The notes under the pieces are model-generated. The model was given only the letters and a program-made list of their open reading frames with translations, was not told where the DNA came from and ran no database searches. The position numbers and the translations under genes were made by a program. This document shows positions 50,800 to 60,270 of a stretch of 64,000 nt of DNA, piece after piece; the first letter of the stretch is position 1; every line of letters begins with the position of its first letter. Origin of the DNA: Planococcus glaciei (lineage in GTDB: Bacteria; Bacillota; Bacilli; Bacillales_A; Planococcaceae); NCBI RefSeq assembly GCF_900099655.1, contig NZ_FNDC01000008.1, forward strand, positions 1 through 64,000. The letters are read 5' to 3'.

Positions 50800-51561
50800 T
50801 TAGTTATGAACAAAGTCAAAGCAGAATGCTTCTATGCCGATAGCAGCAAGCACTTTATGGCCGGCAGCGGTCGGATGGATGTCGCGCGGGAATACGTATT
50901 TCGCCTGGTTGTTGCCAAAAGCGCTGTAAGCGTCCGCCAATTGGACATCGTCATACGCTTCCGACAGCCCTGCAAACTTGGCATTGATCTGCGGCAGGAA
51001 CAGGTCGGAAACTCGATGCAACGGATCGTTTACCTGGAACGGATTGTAAATATTGTAGAGAACAATGGGTGCATCTGTCCGGGAACGTATTTCTTCCAGA
51101 ATCGTAGCGATGTTGTCGAAAACATCACTGTTCGCCAATTTGAAAGCGAGCAGTTCCTGGAACTTCTGCTGATTTCCGCCGCTTTCCGCATTGGCTGCTC
51201 TTAAAATTTCGAGAAAATCGTTGCTTCCGATATTGACTGTCACGTAGTCAGCGTGCCGGACAGCTTGGCGGAATTTTTGATTGGTTTCCAAGGCTGTCAG
51301 CAAATCGGTTGTCTGCCATCCCGGCATGCCCAGATTGCGTACCCGCAAATCGGCTTCGTCGGCAATCAGGCCAGGAAAAGCATTTTTGGCCGGGCTGCTG
51401 TTATTCGTTGTAAGGTTGTAGCCAAACGGAATAGAGTCTCCTAAAGCAACCAGAGAATCCTTGCCATGTCCGTGTCCATGGTCCTGGTGGGCAAAAGCGG
51501 TTGGCGTGCCAAGCGACAATGCCAGCAGGACCGCTACGATCACTTTAAATAACTTGTTCAT
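50800..51561 (-). CDS. Secreted SGNH/GDSL-type hydrolase
   Basis: 253 residues. A cleavable signal peptide (FKVIVAVLLALSLGTPTAFA) is followed by a His-rich spacer HQDHGHGHGKD, then the SGNH blocks: GDSIPFGYN (Ser), GMPGWQT (Gly), NIGSNDFLE (Asn) and RDIHPTAAGHK (Asp/His). It is an exported esterase or lipase. It resembles the lipoprotein at 10374-11102 but lacks a lipobox, so it would be released. The His-rich spacer may bind metal. Divergent from the acyl-CoA ligase gene. Confidence 0.9.
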   Translation of the reverse strand: MNKLFKVIVAVLLALSLGTPTAFAHQDHGHGHGKDSLVALGDSIPFGYNLTTNNSSPAKNAFPGLIADEADLRVRNLGMPGWQTTDLLTALETNQKFRQAVRHADYVTVNIGSNDFLEILRAANAESGGNQQKFQELLAFKLANSDVFDNIATILEEIRSRTDAPIVLYNIYNPFQVNDPLHRVSDLFLPQINAKFAGLSEAYDDVQLADAYSAFGNNQAKYVFPRDIHPTAAGHKVLAAIGIEAFCFDFVHN

Positions 51562-51947
51562 AAGGCACCTCCTTTCTTTTAAAAATTTTCAAACTTATTA
51601 TAAACTAAAAAGACTGAATTGTCTGTAAATGTAAGATAATTTATCTGTTTTTCTTAGATAGGGAAATCTTTGAGTTTTTTTTGCATGCAGCCCGGCTCGA
51701 TTGGCAACATCCTGTTTAATTAGCGATTGCCGGTATTGGAATCCTGCTGAAGATCAGTAAAACTCCTCTTTACATAGTCAACCTGAACTGATTCGTAGAG
51801 GAGGATTTAAATAACTGGAGCTGCCTGCTTTAAAAGCCATTGCATTCTTGCAATCTTGTTCAAGCAACGCTACTATAGAATTAATATTCAGACAATACTG
51901 ACTGGTTAGTATTATTTGATGTTAATCAACTAAAGGGGGAAACAGGC
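51562..51947. other. Divergent promoter region between the GDSL and acyl-CoA ligase genes
   Basis: 386 bases without a gene. It contains the leader and GGAGGTGCC ribosome binding site of the leftward gene and an operator-like palindrome at 51894-51913 on the ligase side. No other structure was recognised. Confidence 0.6.
51894..51913. promoter_or_regulatory. Candidate TetR-type operator before the acyl-CoA ligase gene
   Basis: AATACTGACTGGTTAGTATT is a 20-base imperfect palindrome (AATACT/AGTATT arms plus inner AC/GT). It lies 35 bases upstream of the ATG. The half-site TTAGTATT recurs, inverted, upstream of the KAS III gene at 55385. Confidence 0.5.
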
Positions 51948-53612
51948 ATGGCAGAAATTTTAAAGAAGTACTGGCCGGAGTCGCTTCCGGTACAGATCGA
52001 TTACCGCTTGGGGAAGGAGCCGCTTCATCAGTACCTTAAACAACACGCGAAAAACATGCCAGATCAAACTGCCTACCATTATTATGGAGCACAGATTACC
52101 TGGAGGCAGCTTGACCGCCATGTTGATCGGTTTGCGCAGTTTCTTCGGACACAAGGCATAGAAAAAGGCGACCGGGTCGGACTGTATATGCAAAATTGTC
52201 CGCAGTATATCATCGCCCATTACGCGGCGCAGCGAATCGGCGGAATTGTGGCGCCTTTAAATCCGATGTATAAAGAAGCGGAACTGTCTTTTTTGATTCA
52301 AGAAGGCGGCATTTCGGCAATTGTCGCTGGAGAAGAGCTGCTAGAGAACCTGGAAAACAGCGAAGGGCAGACGCCGGATCTCCGGTTTGTGGTCACGACC
52401 AATTACAGCGACTTTCTGCCGGCTGAACCCGTTTTGGCGTTGCCGCCTGAATTCAGCGTGCCCAAAAAACGGCACGGAGATCCGTTTGATCTGGCTGAGA
52501 TTTTAAACGGGGCCGATTTGCTGGAAAAAGATGCGGAAATCGATTTGGACAATGATGCCGCCTTGATGGTGTTTACTTCCGGAACGACCGGACGGCCAAA
52601 AGCCGCACTTTTGTCTTTTGGCAATGCGCTGTTCAAAACAGCGGCCACGGTAGAGGCATACGGCATTGCAAAAGATGAACGGATGCTGGCGGTGGCGCCG
52701 CTTTGCCATATTGCGGGTATGGTCATGGGCGTCAATATGCCGGTATACACCGGTTGTGAATGCGTCTTGCTGACTCGGTTTATTCCGCAGACAGCAGTGG
52801 ACGCGATTGAACAACACCGAATTACTTCCTGGTACAGCATCGCGCCGATGAATGCCGCAATTCTTGCCATTCCGGAAATCGAAAAAAGAGATTGGAGTTC
52901 TCTAAAAACGAATATGGCCACGAGCTTCGGCATCGCCGTAACGGAAGAACTTGCGCAGCGCTGGAGCGGGATGACAGGCGGCTGTTCATTGTTTGAAGCG
53001 GCTTACGGGCTGAGTGAGACGCATACGTGCGACACGTTCATGCCGAAAGACCGGATCAAGTATGGGAGCTGCGGCATCGCGACTTATGAGACGGAGATCC
53101 GTATCATTGACCCGGTGACGGAAGAAGTAATGGAGGCGGGGCAGCAAGGAGAAATCCTCGTCAAAAATCCAGGCGTCTTTATGGGCTACTATAACCGCCC
53201 GGACGCCACAGCGGAAACACTCCGAAATGGCTGGGTCCATACGGGGGACGTCGGAAAACTGGACGACGAAGGCTATTTGTATTTTCTCGGGCGCACCAAA
53301 GAAATGATCAAAAGCTCCGGCTACAGCGTGTTCCCTGAAGACGTTGAAGCGCTTTTGAATCATCATCCGACTGTGCTGCAAAGCGCCGTGATCGGCATTC
53401 CGGATGCGGTGCGCGGCGAAAGCGTCAAAGCTTTTATTGTGTTGAAGCCGGATTTAAAGGGGACAATTTCTGAACAGGAAATGATGGAGTGGGCAAAAGG
53501 CTATATGAGCGCTTATAAAACTCCGCGTGAAATCGTTTTTCTCGGCCAATTGCCGGCTACCAGTTCAGGCAAAATTTTGCGCAGGCTCTTAAAAGAGGAT
53601 CAGGAAGGATGA
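51948..53612 (+). CDS. AMP-forming acyl-CoA synthetase (long-chain fatty acid-CoA ligase type)
   Basis: 554 residues of the ANL superfamily. It activates a carboxylic acid with ATP and CoA. Motifs: MVFTSGTTGRPKAA (P-loop, about residue 208), the A5 region EAAYGLSETHTCD, GWVHTGDVGKLDDEGYLYFL, and the C-terminal SGKILRRLLKE with the catalytic Lys. ATG 51948 follows AAAGGGGGAAACAGGC. A carboxyltransferase gene follows 7 bases later, and a KAS III gene 200 bases after that, suggesting activation and carboxylation of an acyl group. Substrate unknown. Confidence 0.92.
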   Translation: MAEILKKYWPESLPVQIDYRLGKEPLHQYLKQHAKNMPDQTAYHYYGAQITWRQLDRHVDRFAQFLRTQGIEKGDRVGLYMQNCPQYIIAHYAAQRIGGIVAPLNPMYKEAELSFLIQEGGISAIVAGEELLENLENSEGQTPDLRFVVTTNYSDFLPAEPVLALPPEFSVPKKRHGDPFDLAEILNGADLLEKDAEIDLDNDAALMVFTSGTTGRPKAALLSFGNALFKTAATVEAYGIAKDERMLAVAPLCHIAGMVMGVNMPVYTGCECVLLTRFIPQTAVDAIEQHRITSWYSIAPMNAAILAIPEIEKRDWSSLKTNMATSFGIAVTEELAQRWSGMTGGCSLFEAAYGLSETHTCDTFMPKDRIKYGSCGIATYETEIRIIDPVTEEVMEAGQQGEILVKNPGVFMGYYNRPDATAETLRNGWVHTGDVGKLDDEGYLYFLGRTKEMIKSSGYSVFPEDVEALLNHHPTVLQSAVIGIPDAVRGESVKAFIVLKPDLKGTISEQEMMEWAKGYMSAYKTPREIVFLGQLPATSSGKILRRLLKEDQEG

Positions 53613-53619
53613 CGCTGTC

Positions 53620-55182
53620 ATGGATAAACAAGTGATGGGTGAAAATGCACGGCTGATGGAAGACTTTGAACAGCGCAGGAAAATCGCAGAACAAGGCGGC
53701 GGCAGTGAAAAACTCCGGCGCCTTCAGGAAGAAGGAAAACTTTCGGCACGTGAGCGCATTGAACTGCTGGTGGATGAAGGAACTTTCCTCGAACTGGGTG
53801 CTTTAAACGGTTCTGGCCTTTCAGGGGGAAGTTCTTTTGGGAACGGCGATGGGTTGATCGGGGGACTCGCAAAAGTGGAAGGCCGCCCAGTAGTCGTTCA
53901 GGCGGGTGATAAGACCGTTTTTGCTGGGACTGAAGGGGCGGTGCATCTGAAAAAGTCGAAAGACCTTCACCATTACGCACAAAAGCGCGGACTGCCCATG
54001 TTCAATTTGAACGAAGGCGGAGGATTGCGGATGCCGGACGGAATGGGCTCTGACGGCATCAGCGACAAATTGTTTCCGCCAGAGATGCTGTTAAACCGGC
54101 GCGAAATTCCGCAAATTACGGCTATCCTGGGCGACAGCTATGGCGGACCGACTTGGACTGCCGTGTCTTCTGACTTTGTGGCGCAAGTGAAAGGCAGTAC
54201 GATGGCCGTTGCCGGGCCGCGCATTTTGGAAATGGCAACCGGGCAAAAGATTTCACCGGAAGAACTCGGGGGCTGGACCGTCCATGCCAAAAATACTGGT
54301 CAAGCGGATGCTTTCGGCAACACCGATCAAGAATGCATCGAACAGATGAAAGCCTTTTTCCGTTTTATGCCGCAAAATGCGCATGAATTGCCGCCAATTA
54401 AAGAAACAAGCGACAGTCCGGAGCGATTGTTGAAAAATGTGCTCGATATCCTGCCGGATCGGCGCAACCAAGTCTATGATATGCATCGAATTCTTGCCGA
54501 AATTGTCGACGACGGGGAATATTTCGAGTACAAAGCCGCATACGGCGAAGCGCTGCTGGCTGCATTCGCACATATGGGGGGACGCGCCGTCGGGATTATC
54601 GCCAACCAGCCGAAAAAATATGCCGGCGCAGCAGGGCCGAAAGAATGCGAAAAAGCAACCGACTTTATTTGCTTATGCGACTCTTTCCACATTCCGCTTA
54701 TTTTCCTGCACGACACGCCGGGTTTCCGGGTTTCAATGGAAGCGGAAAAAGAAAAAATGCCGACAAAAATTATGGTGTGGAACCAGGCGCTTGCCCAGTC
54801 GACGGTCCCGAAAATATCGGTCGTAATCCGCAAAAGCATCGGCGCGGCTTATGGCAATATGTGCGGGCCGGGAATGGGAGCGGACTTTGTTGTTGCTTGG
54901 CCGACCGCGGAAATCAACTTCACCGGGCCGGAAGTCGGCGTGAATGTAGTATATGGCCGCCAGCTGCAGCAAGCGGAAGACCCGCAGAAAGAACGGCAAA
55001 CTTTGCTGGAAGGCTGGGCTTTTGACAGTTCGCCTTATAACGCGGCCGGCAAGCATTTGCTGGACGACGTCATTGATCCGCGTGATACCCGCAAGTTTAT
55101 ATGCCGAACGCTGGAATTTTCATGTGCGGCCAACGGCGGCAAAAGTGAACGCCGCCTGGCAAACTGGCCGACCGGGTTTTAA
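53620..55182 (+). CDS. Acyl-CoA carboxylase, carboxyltransferase (beta) subunit
   Basis: 520 residues with the two crotonase-like halves of propionyl-/methylcrotonyl-CoA carboxylase beta subunits. N-half marks are KLSARERIELLVDEGTFLEL and MPMFNLNEGGGLRMPDG; C-half marks are PLIFLHDTPGFRVSMEAEKE, IRKSIGAAYGNMCGPGMGAD, and the PTAEINFTGPEVGVNVVYGR region. It moves carboxyl from biotin to an acyl-CoA. The biotin carboxylase/carrier (alpha) subunit is not nearby, so it must pair with one encoded elsewhere. ATG 53620 follows GGAAGGATGACG at a long distance. It is coupled to the ligase gene. Confidence 0.92.
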   Translation: MDKQVMGENARLMEDFEQRRKIAEQGGGSEKLRRLQEEGKLSARERIELLVDEGTFLELGALNGSGLSGGSSFGNGDGLIGGLAKVEGRPVVVQAGDKTVFAGTEGAVHLKKSKDLHHYAQKRGLPMFNLNEGGGLRMPDGMGSDGISDKLFPPEMLLNRREIPQITAILGDSYGGPTWTAVSSDFVAQVKGSTMAVAGPRILEMATGQKISPEELGGWTVHAKNTGQADAFGNTDQECIEQMKAFFRFMPQNAHELPPIKETSDSPERLLKNVLDILPDRRNQVYDMHRILAEIVDDGEYFEYKAAYGEALLAAFAHMGGRAVGIIANQPKKYAGAAGPKECEKATDFICLCDSFHIPLIFLHDTPGFRVSMEAEKEKMPTKIMVWNQALAQSTVPKISVVIRKSIGAAYGNMCGPGMGADFVVAWPTAEINFTGPEVGVNVVYGRQLQQAEDPQKERQTLLEGWAFDSSPYNAAGKHLLDDVIDPRDTRKFICRTLEFSCAANGGKSERRLANWPTGF

Positions 55183-55320
55183 ACGGAAAACTGCAGAAAG
55201 CAAAAAACTTCTTGGAAATCGCTATTCCAGGTAGTTTTTTGCGTTAAAAGACCCTTATAATCAGCTTTTCAATCAAAAAACAATATTATTATTGTTAGTA
55301 TAATAAAATTAACTATACAA

Positions 55321-55339
55321 ATTAGTACCTAATACTAAT
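55321..55339. promoter_or_regulatory. Candidate operator before the KAS III gene
   Basis: ATTAGTA-CCTAA-TACTAAT is a palindrome with 7-base arms. Another TTAGTAT half-site lies at 55295-55301, overlapping a TATAAT at 55299-55304. The half-site resembles that at 51906-51913, suggesting one regulator for both. Confidence 0.5.
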
Positions 55340-55384
55340 AGTTGATGTTAAAATGAAGCGAGTACCAGCAAAGGGGCGAACTTC

Positions 55385-56368
55385 ATGAATACATCAAAAG
55401 CGAGAATTACAGCTATCGGTTCCTATGTACCGGAAAAACGGCTGACGAATCACGATTTGGAAGAGTTAGTGGAAACCGATGACGAATGGATTGTCCAACG
55501 GACTGGCATAAAAGAACGACGCATTGCAGCGGATACAGAATATACTAGCGATATCAGCATTAAAGCCGTTGAAAATCTTCAAGAGCGCTATGGAAAGTCC
55601 GTGGATGACGTCGACATGATCATCGTCTGCACGATGACGCCGGACTTCAAAACTCCAAGCGTCTCTGCACTCGTGCAAGCGAAGCTTGGCATCCAAAATA
55701 CCGGAGCGATTGATTTGAATGCTGCCTGTTCAGGTTTTGCCTACGGCTTGCATATGGCGAATGGATTGATCACGTCCGGCTTGAACCGGAAGATTCTGGT
55801 GATCGGTGCGGAAACCTTTTCGAAGATTTTGGATTACCGCGACCGTTCGACCTGCATTTTGTTCGGCGACGGCGGCGGAGCCGTGCTGGTCGAATACGAT
55901 GTGGAGAAACCCAGCTTCATTGCTTCCCATATGGGAACGGACGGGGCTCTGGCAAACAATTTATACTGCACGGATCTGTCGGACCGGATGTTTGGAAACG
56001 AGCTGGCGGTCAATGGATTTGTGACGCAGAACGGCCGCGAAGTGTACAAATGGGCGGTCAATACCGTACCAAAAGGCATGAAGGCATTAATGGAAAAAGC
56101 GGGATACGACAACGATCAAGTGGACTGGTTTGTGCCGCACAGCGCCAACCTGCGCATCATTGAGTCCATCTGCAGCCGAAACGGGCTGCCGCTTGAGCGG
56201 ACCATTTACAGTTTGGAATACTACGGCAACACGTCTGCTGCCTCGATTCCGCTGTCGCTGTCCCAAGGCGTGCTGGAAGGCAAAATCAAAGCCGGAGACC
56301 GGCTGCTTCTTTACGGATTCGGCGGCGGGTTGACCCATGCCGGCATGCTGGTGGATTGGTCAATCTAA
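55385..56368 (+). CDS. 3-oxoacyl-ACP synthase III (KAS III, FabH-like)
   Basis: 327 residues of the thiolase fold. It condenses an acyl-CoA with malonyl-ACP. The Cys-His-Asn triad is visible: Cys115 in NAACSGFAYG, His252 in VPHSANLRI, Asn282 in YYGNTSAAS. It begins ARITAIGSYVPEKRLTNHDL, typical of FabH. Bacillales usually have one or two FabH copies; this one, beside an acyl-CoA ligase and carboxyltransferase and not in a fab cluster, may be an accessory copy. ATG 55385 follows AAAGGGGCGAACTTC. It has its own upstream palindrome and a terminator. Confidence 0.93.
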   Translation: MNTSKARITAIGSYVPEKRLTNHDLEELVETDDEWIVQRTGIKERRIAADTEYTSDISIKAVENLQERYGKSVDDVDMIIVCTMTPDFKTPSVSALVQAKLGIQNTGAIDLNAACSGFAYGLHMANGLITSGLNRKILVIGAETFSKILDYRDRSTCILFGDGGGAVLVEYDVEKPSFIASHMGTDGALANNLYCTDLSDRMFGNELAVNGFVTQNGREVYKWAVNTVPKGMKALMEKAGYDNDQVDWFVPHSANLRIIESICSRNGLPLERTIYSLEYYGNTSAASIPLSLSQGVLEGKIKAGDRLLLYGFGGGLTHAGMLVDWSI

Positions 56369-56401
56369 TTTGGCTGCAGCCAATGGAACTAAATATGGAC
56401 T

Positions 56402-56438
56402 AAAAAGTTTTCTTCTTTATTGAAGAAAACTTTTTTTA
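56402..56438 (+). terminator. Terminator of the KAS III gene
   Basis: AAAAAGTTTTCTTC (56402-56415) exactly pairs with GAAGAAAACTTTTT (56422-56435), with T-run continuing. Confidence 0.92.
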
Positions 56439-56534
56439 TTGTTTGGAGCGGATTGAAATTTCACTTAACTTTCACTTTAGCCGGTTAAAGTAAAAGCAGG
56501 GAAAGGCGATTTGATTGGGAAAGAGGCGGATAGG

Positions 56535-57794
56535 ATGAAAAAGATATTGATACTCGGTGGATATACGCATTTAATCGATGTGGTGCAAACGGCAAGACAG
56601 ATGGGCATGTATACAATTGTTGCGGACCGGGACCCCGATTCACCGGCGAAAATGTATGCAGACAAATCTTTTACAATCAGTACGGATGAAACGGAGCGCT
56701 TAGCCGAAATGGCAAGAGCAGAAGGAATTACAGGCGTTTTCAATGCTTTTGATGATTTCAATACTTGGCAGGCGCAAGCGCTTTGCGAACGGCTCGGGCT
56801 GCCGTTTTATGCGACCAAAAAACAGTTGGAAATTTGTTCGAACAAGGAGCAGTTTAAAGCTTATTGCAGAGATTATGAAATTCCGGTCATTGAAGAGTAC
56901 AGCATCAGAGACGTTCAGGAATATGCGTTCGAAAATCTTCCGTATCCGGTGATCGTCAAACCAGTCGACAGTTATGCGAGCCAGGGAATTACGGTTTGCC
57001 GGAACGGGGAGCAACTAGAAAAAGCCTATGCCAAAGCGGTCGGACGCTCCAAAAGCGGCACCGCCATCATCGAACGCTTTGTCGATAATTCACATGGCGT
57101 AGAAATGTATTACACGGTCGCACAAGGAACCGTCATACTAACGGCAATGACCGACCGCTACGTGCAAAAACTTTCAGAAAATCATCCGCCCTTGCCGACT
57201 GCCACCGTTTTTCCTTCCGAACACTTGGACCGGTATGTAAACGTGCTGGATGCAAAAGTGCGCAATATGATCCGCGGCATGGGCATTCAAAACGGCGTAC
57301 TGTTCATTCAATCGCTGGTCGAAGATGGGAATTTCTATCTTTATGAAATGGGCTTCCGCTTAAGCGGTGAGCAGCATTACCAAATCATCGAAAAACAGAC
57401 CGGCATCAACTTGCTGGAAGAAATGCTGGAATATGCGACTGGGGGAACGATCAATGCCGATTCGATAGCGAAGTTTGACAATGGTTATACAAAAACCATG
57501 GCATGCAATCTTGCCGTGTTGCTGCATCCGGGGAAGATTCTTTCCATTCAAGGGCTTGAAGCAATCCTTCAAATGCCGGAAGTGCTGTCATTTGTCCAGT
57601 TGAAAGAACCTGGCGATGTAGTGCAGGACATAGGAAATTACGGCCAGATGCTGGGAAGATTCAATATCGTCTCCAATCAGTTGGCTCTTACTATCCAAAA
57701 GATCAATCAGTTGCTTCGGGTCGTGTCGGTGGAAGGAAAAGATCTCATTGCTTCAATGCCCGGCAACCCCTGCACGCTCTCAGGAATAGAATAA
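56535..57794 (+). CDS. ATP-grasp domain enzyme
   Basis: 419 residues. An N-terminal Rossmann-like pre-ATP-grasp domain (KKILILGGYTHLIDVVQTAR) is followed by an ATP-grasp fold: YPVIVKPVDSYASQGITVCR, AIIERFVDNSHGVEMYYTVA and LYEMGFRLSGEQHY. These enzymes use ATP to ligate a carboxylate to an amine or thiol; relatives resemble carbamoyl-phosphate synthase or peptide-forming ligases. The product is unknown. ATG 56535 has GAGG 8 bases upstream; in-frame ATG 56511 is less well placed. A single-gene unit followed by its own terminator. Confidence 0.85.
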   Translation: MKKILILGGYTHLIDVVQTARQMGMYTIVADRDPDSPAKMYADKSFTISTDETERLAEMARAEGITGVFNAFDDFNTWQAQALCERLGLPFYATKKQLEICSNKEQFKAYCRDYEIPVIEEYSIRDVQEYAFENLPYPVIVKPVDSYASQGITVCRNGEQLEKAYAKAVGRSKSGTAIIERFVDNSHGVEMYYTVAQGTVILTAMTDRYVQKLSENHPPLPTATVFPSEHLDRYVNVLDAKVRNMIRGMGIQNGVLFIQSLVEDGNFYLYEMGFRLSGEQHYQIIEKQTGINLLEEMLEYATGGTINADSIAKFDNGYTKTMACNLAVLLHPGKILSIQGLEAILQMPEVLSFVQLKEPGDVVQDIGNYGQMLGRFNIVSNQLALTIQKINQLLRVVSVEGKDLIASMPGNPCTLSGIE

Positions 57795-57836
57795 GCCGAA
57801 AGGCATTAGGCTATTAAACCGCTAGCAAGGAGTCCC

Positions 57837-57876
57837 AAAAGCTGTACCGGAATTTATTCGGCTGCAGCTTCTTTTA
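57837..57876 (+). terminator. Terminator of the ATP-grasp gene
   Basis: AAAAGCTG and CAGCTTCTTTT with inner CCG/CGG pairing around GAATTTATT. Confidence 0.7.
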
Positions 57877-57982
57877 AATTTCGTGAAAAAAGCAAATCAA
57901 CTGATTATTTTTAATCTCTTCTTAACCTTTGTGTGGAATACTGGAATCAAAAGCGATGGGGTTGCCGGGGAGGGTGTTCACT

Positions 57983-58660
57983 GTGAAGATTTTATTGGCA
58001 GAAGATGATGAGATGCTGGGCGAATTGGTGGTGCATCTATTGAAGAAAAAAGGAGCGAAAACCGTCGATTGGGTGACCGAAGGGGAAGATGCTTACGACT
58101 ATGCCGCCGCGTCGTTTTACGATGTCATCATTTTGGATTGGATGATGCCTGGCGGAGACGGCATCTACATCTGCAAAAAACTCAGGGAGAGCGGCTACGG
58201 CGGAGCGGTGTTGATGCTTACGGCGAAAGATGCACTGATGGACCGGGTGGAAGGGCTTGATGCGGGTGCGGATGATTATTTGGCAAAGCCGTTTGAAATC
58301 GAAGAATTATGGGCGCGCCTTCGGGCACTGGCGCGGCGCACGTATTCGCCGATTCAAGAAGAAGTCATGGAAGTCAATGGCTTGAATATAAACCGCACCG
58401 CCCATTCGGTAAGCCGCGGCGACCGGAAAATCAATTTGACGCCGCGCGAGTTTCAATTGTTGGACATGCTGATCCAAAACCGGGGAACCGTGCTGACCCG
58501 TGAGCTGATTTTTGACCGGATTTGGGGTTTTGATACGGATGTTTCGATGAAGACGATCGATGCGACGGTGAAGCTGCTGCGCAAGAAAATTGACCACGAC
58601 GAAAGCAGCAGCGTGATCGAGACTGTCAGAGGAGTGGGGTATAAAGTTGAAAAGGGCTGA
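57983..58660 (+). CDS. OmpR/PhoB-family response regulator
   Basis: 225 residues. A receiver domain (1-120) has the acidic pocket KILLAEDDEM, phosphoacceptor Asp in VIILDWMMPGGDG and the conserved Lys in DDYLAKPFE. A winged-helix DNA-binding domain follows (LTPREFQLLDMLIQNRGTVL, then KTIDATVKLLRKKI). GTG 57983 lies behind GGGGAGGGTG; translation from further upstream would add a non-conserved leader. It overlaps the kinase gene by 14 bases, so the two form a coupled two-component system. The signal is unknown. Confidence 0.94.
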   Translation: MKILLAEDDEMLGELVVHLLKKKGAKTVDWVTEGEDAYDYAAASFYDVIILDWMMPGGDGIYICKKLRESGYGGAVLMLTAKDALMDRVEGLDAGADDYLAKPFEIEELWARLRALARRTYSPIQEEVMEVNGLNINRTAHSVSRGDRKINLTPREFQLLDMLIQNRGTVLTRELIFDRIWGFDTDVSMKTIDATVKLLRKKIDHDESSSVIETVRGVGYKVEKG

Positions 58661-60065
58661 CTTTTTCAGAAAAGATGAAAAAGATGTGTTTGCGCAAACC
58701 CGGAATCGCCTGACGCTTTTTTACAGCGCTATCCTGGCTTTATTCTTGTCCGTTTTTGTCGCTTTGGCGTTGTTCGTTTTTTATATTGTCGTCAGCAATG
58801 ACCAGGAACAGACGCTTCGTTTGCTGTCCGACCGGGAAGTCGGCATGGCGGAACGTGCACTTGACGGCAGCGGCGGGGCATGGAGAGAACAGGAGCGCCG
58901 GGATTTATCCGGCAACCAGGTATTTTACTACGTAACCGGCAATGAGGACGAATTGATCATCAACAATGACAATTACGAAGAATTGCGGGAACTGTATATG
59001 GATGTGGTAGAAGGTTGGGAAACGGATGGAATTGAAGTCAAGAAAGTTGAAATCGACATACCGGAAAATGATCCACTGTTCGAAAGCTTCACCAAAAAAG
59101 AAGTGGATTTAATGGTGCTGGCTCGGCCCGTCATGCACGGCGGAGAACGGATTGCCATGCTGTACTTGGCTGTCGACAACACTTTTTACAGCAGTGTCAT
59201 CAAATGGACCATTGCCATTTTTGCCGGAATGACCCTTTTGTTTTCGGCAATCGGGGTACTTGTAAGCCGTTGGATGTCGAAACGGGCGCTCCAGCCGGTT
59301 GAAATCGCTTATAACTTGCAGAAGGAATTTGTTTCCAATGCATCGCATGAGCTCCGGACGCCGCTCAGTGTCATTTTGTCGGCGACGGAAGCGCTTGGAA
59401 TGGAAAGCGACAAATCCAACCCGTTCCGTGAAAAAATGCTCGGCACGCTCAAACACGAAGTGAAACGGATGTCCGGGCTGATTACGGAACTGCTGGCGCT
59501 CGCGAAATCCGATTCTGAACAAGCGGCTGTGAAGCTTCGCAAGGAGCAGTTTGACATCCGGCCGGCGGCTGAGCAGATGGTCGAATCCTTCACAAACGCC
59601 ATTCGGGCAAAAGGGCTCAGCCTGAAACTCGATGCCCCTGTTCCAATTGAAGTGGTCGGCGACCGGGATAAGCTGATCCAGTTGATGTATATATTGACGG
59701 ACAACGCCATCAAATATACGCCATCCGGCGGCCACGTGGAAATCAAGCTGAAAAAACAGAACCACAAGAAACACGATGATTTCCTTTTCTCTGTATCCGA
59801 TACCGGCATCGGCATTTCGCCTGAAGACCAGAAAAAGATTTTCGAGCGTTTTTATCGCGCCGATAAAACCCGTTCCCGCAAAGAAGGCGGCTACGGCCTC
59901 GGTTTGTCGATTGCGCAATCGATTGCCGAAACGCACGGCGGAGCGATCAAAGTAGAAAGCACGCCTGACCGCGGCTCGGTGTTCAGCGTGGCGATTCCTT
60001 TTGAAGCGGAAACAGCGCAGCTGGGAAAGGCAGCGGAAGCTTCAGTGAAGCAGACGGTGATTTGA
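58647..60065 (+). CDS. Sensor histidine kinase
   Basis: 472 residues. First transmembrane segment about residues 22-48 (LTLFYSAILALFLSVFVALA), an extracytoplasmic sensor part to about 188, a second segment about 189-212 (WTIAIFAGMTLLFSAIGVLV), then the dimerisation domain with phospho-His in SNASHELRTPLSVI, and the ATPase domain (N box DNAIKYT, FSVSDTGIGISPED, GYGLGLSIAQSI). The TTG at 58647 overlaps the regulator gene and follows GGAGTGGGG. Partner of the response regulator at 57983. The sensor domain is rich in acidic residues, but the ligand is unknown. Confidence 0.94.
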   Translation: MKRADFFRKDEKDVFAQTRNRLTLFYSAILALFLSVFVALALFVFYIVVSNDQEQTLRLLSDREVGMAERALDGSGGAWREQERRDLSGNQVFYYVTGNEDELIINNDNYEELRELYMDVVEGWETDGIEVKKVEIDIPENDPLFESFTKKEVDLMVLARPVMHGGERIAMLYLAVDNTFYSSVIKWTIAIFAGMTLLFSAIGVLVSRWMSKRALQPVEIAYNLQKEFVSNASHELRTPLSVILSATEALGMESDKSNPFREKMLGTLKHEVKRMSGLITELLALAKSDSEQAAVKLRKEQFDIRPAAEQMVESFTNAIRAKGLSLKLDAPVPIEVVGDRDKLIQLMYILTDNAIKYTPSGGHVEIKLKKQNHKKHDDFLFSVSDTGIGISPEDQKKIFERFYRADKTRSRKEGGYGLGLSIAQSIAETHGGAIKVESTPDRGSVFSVAIPFEAETAQLGKAAEASVKQTVI

Positions 60066-60094
60066 AAAATTTGAGAGTTAAATTGAAGAACGTA

Positions 60095-60122
60095 TGCCGG
60101 CTTGCAGAAGCTGGCTTTTTTT
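60095..60122 (+). terminator. Terminator of the two-component operon
   Basis: GCCGGCTT-GCAG-AAGCTGGC with a seven-T run. Confidence 0.88.
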
Positions 60123-60270
60123 GTGTGGATTCGGTTCAGAGGATGGGCATTTCGGCTGCAGAATCGTATTTATTCAACTGCTGGCCGTAATTGATTTCAT
60201 AGTTTAGTAAAAAGCCTTTGGGGAACAACTATAACTGACGGATAAATAACTATAGAAAGGAAATGAGAAT

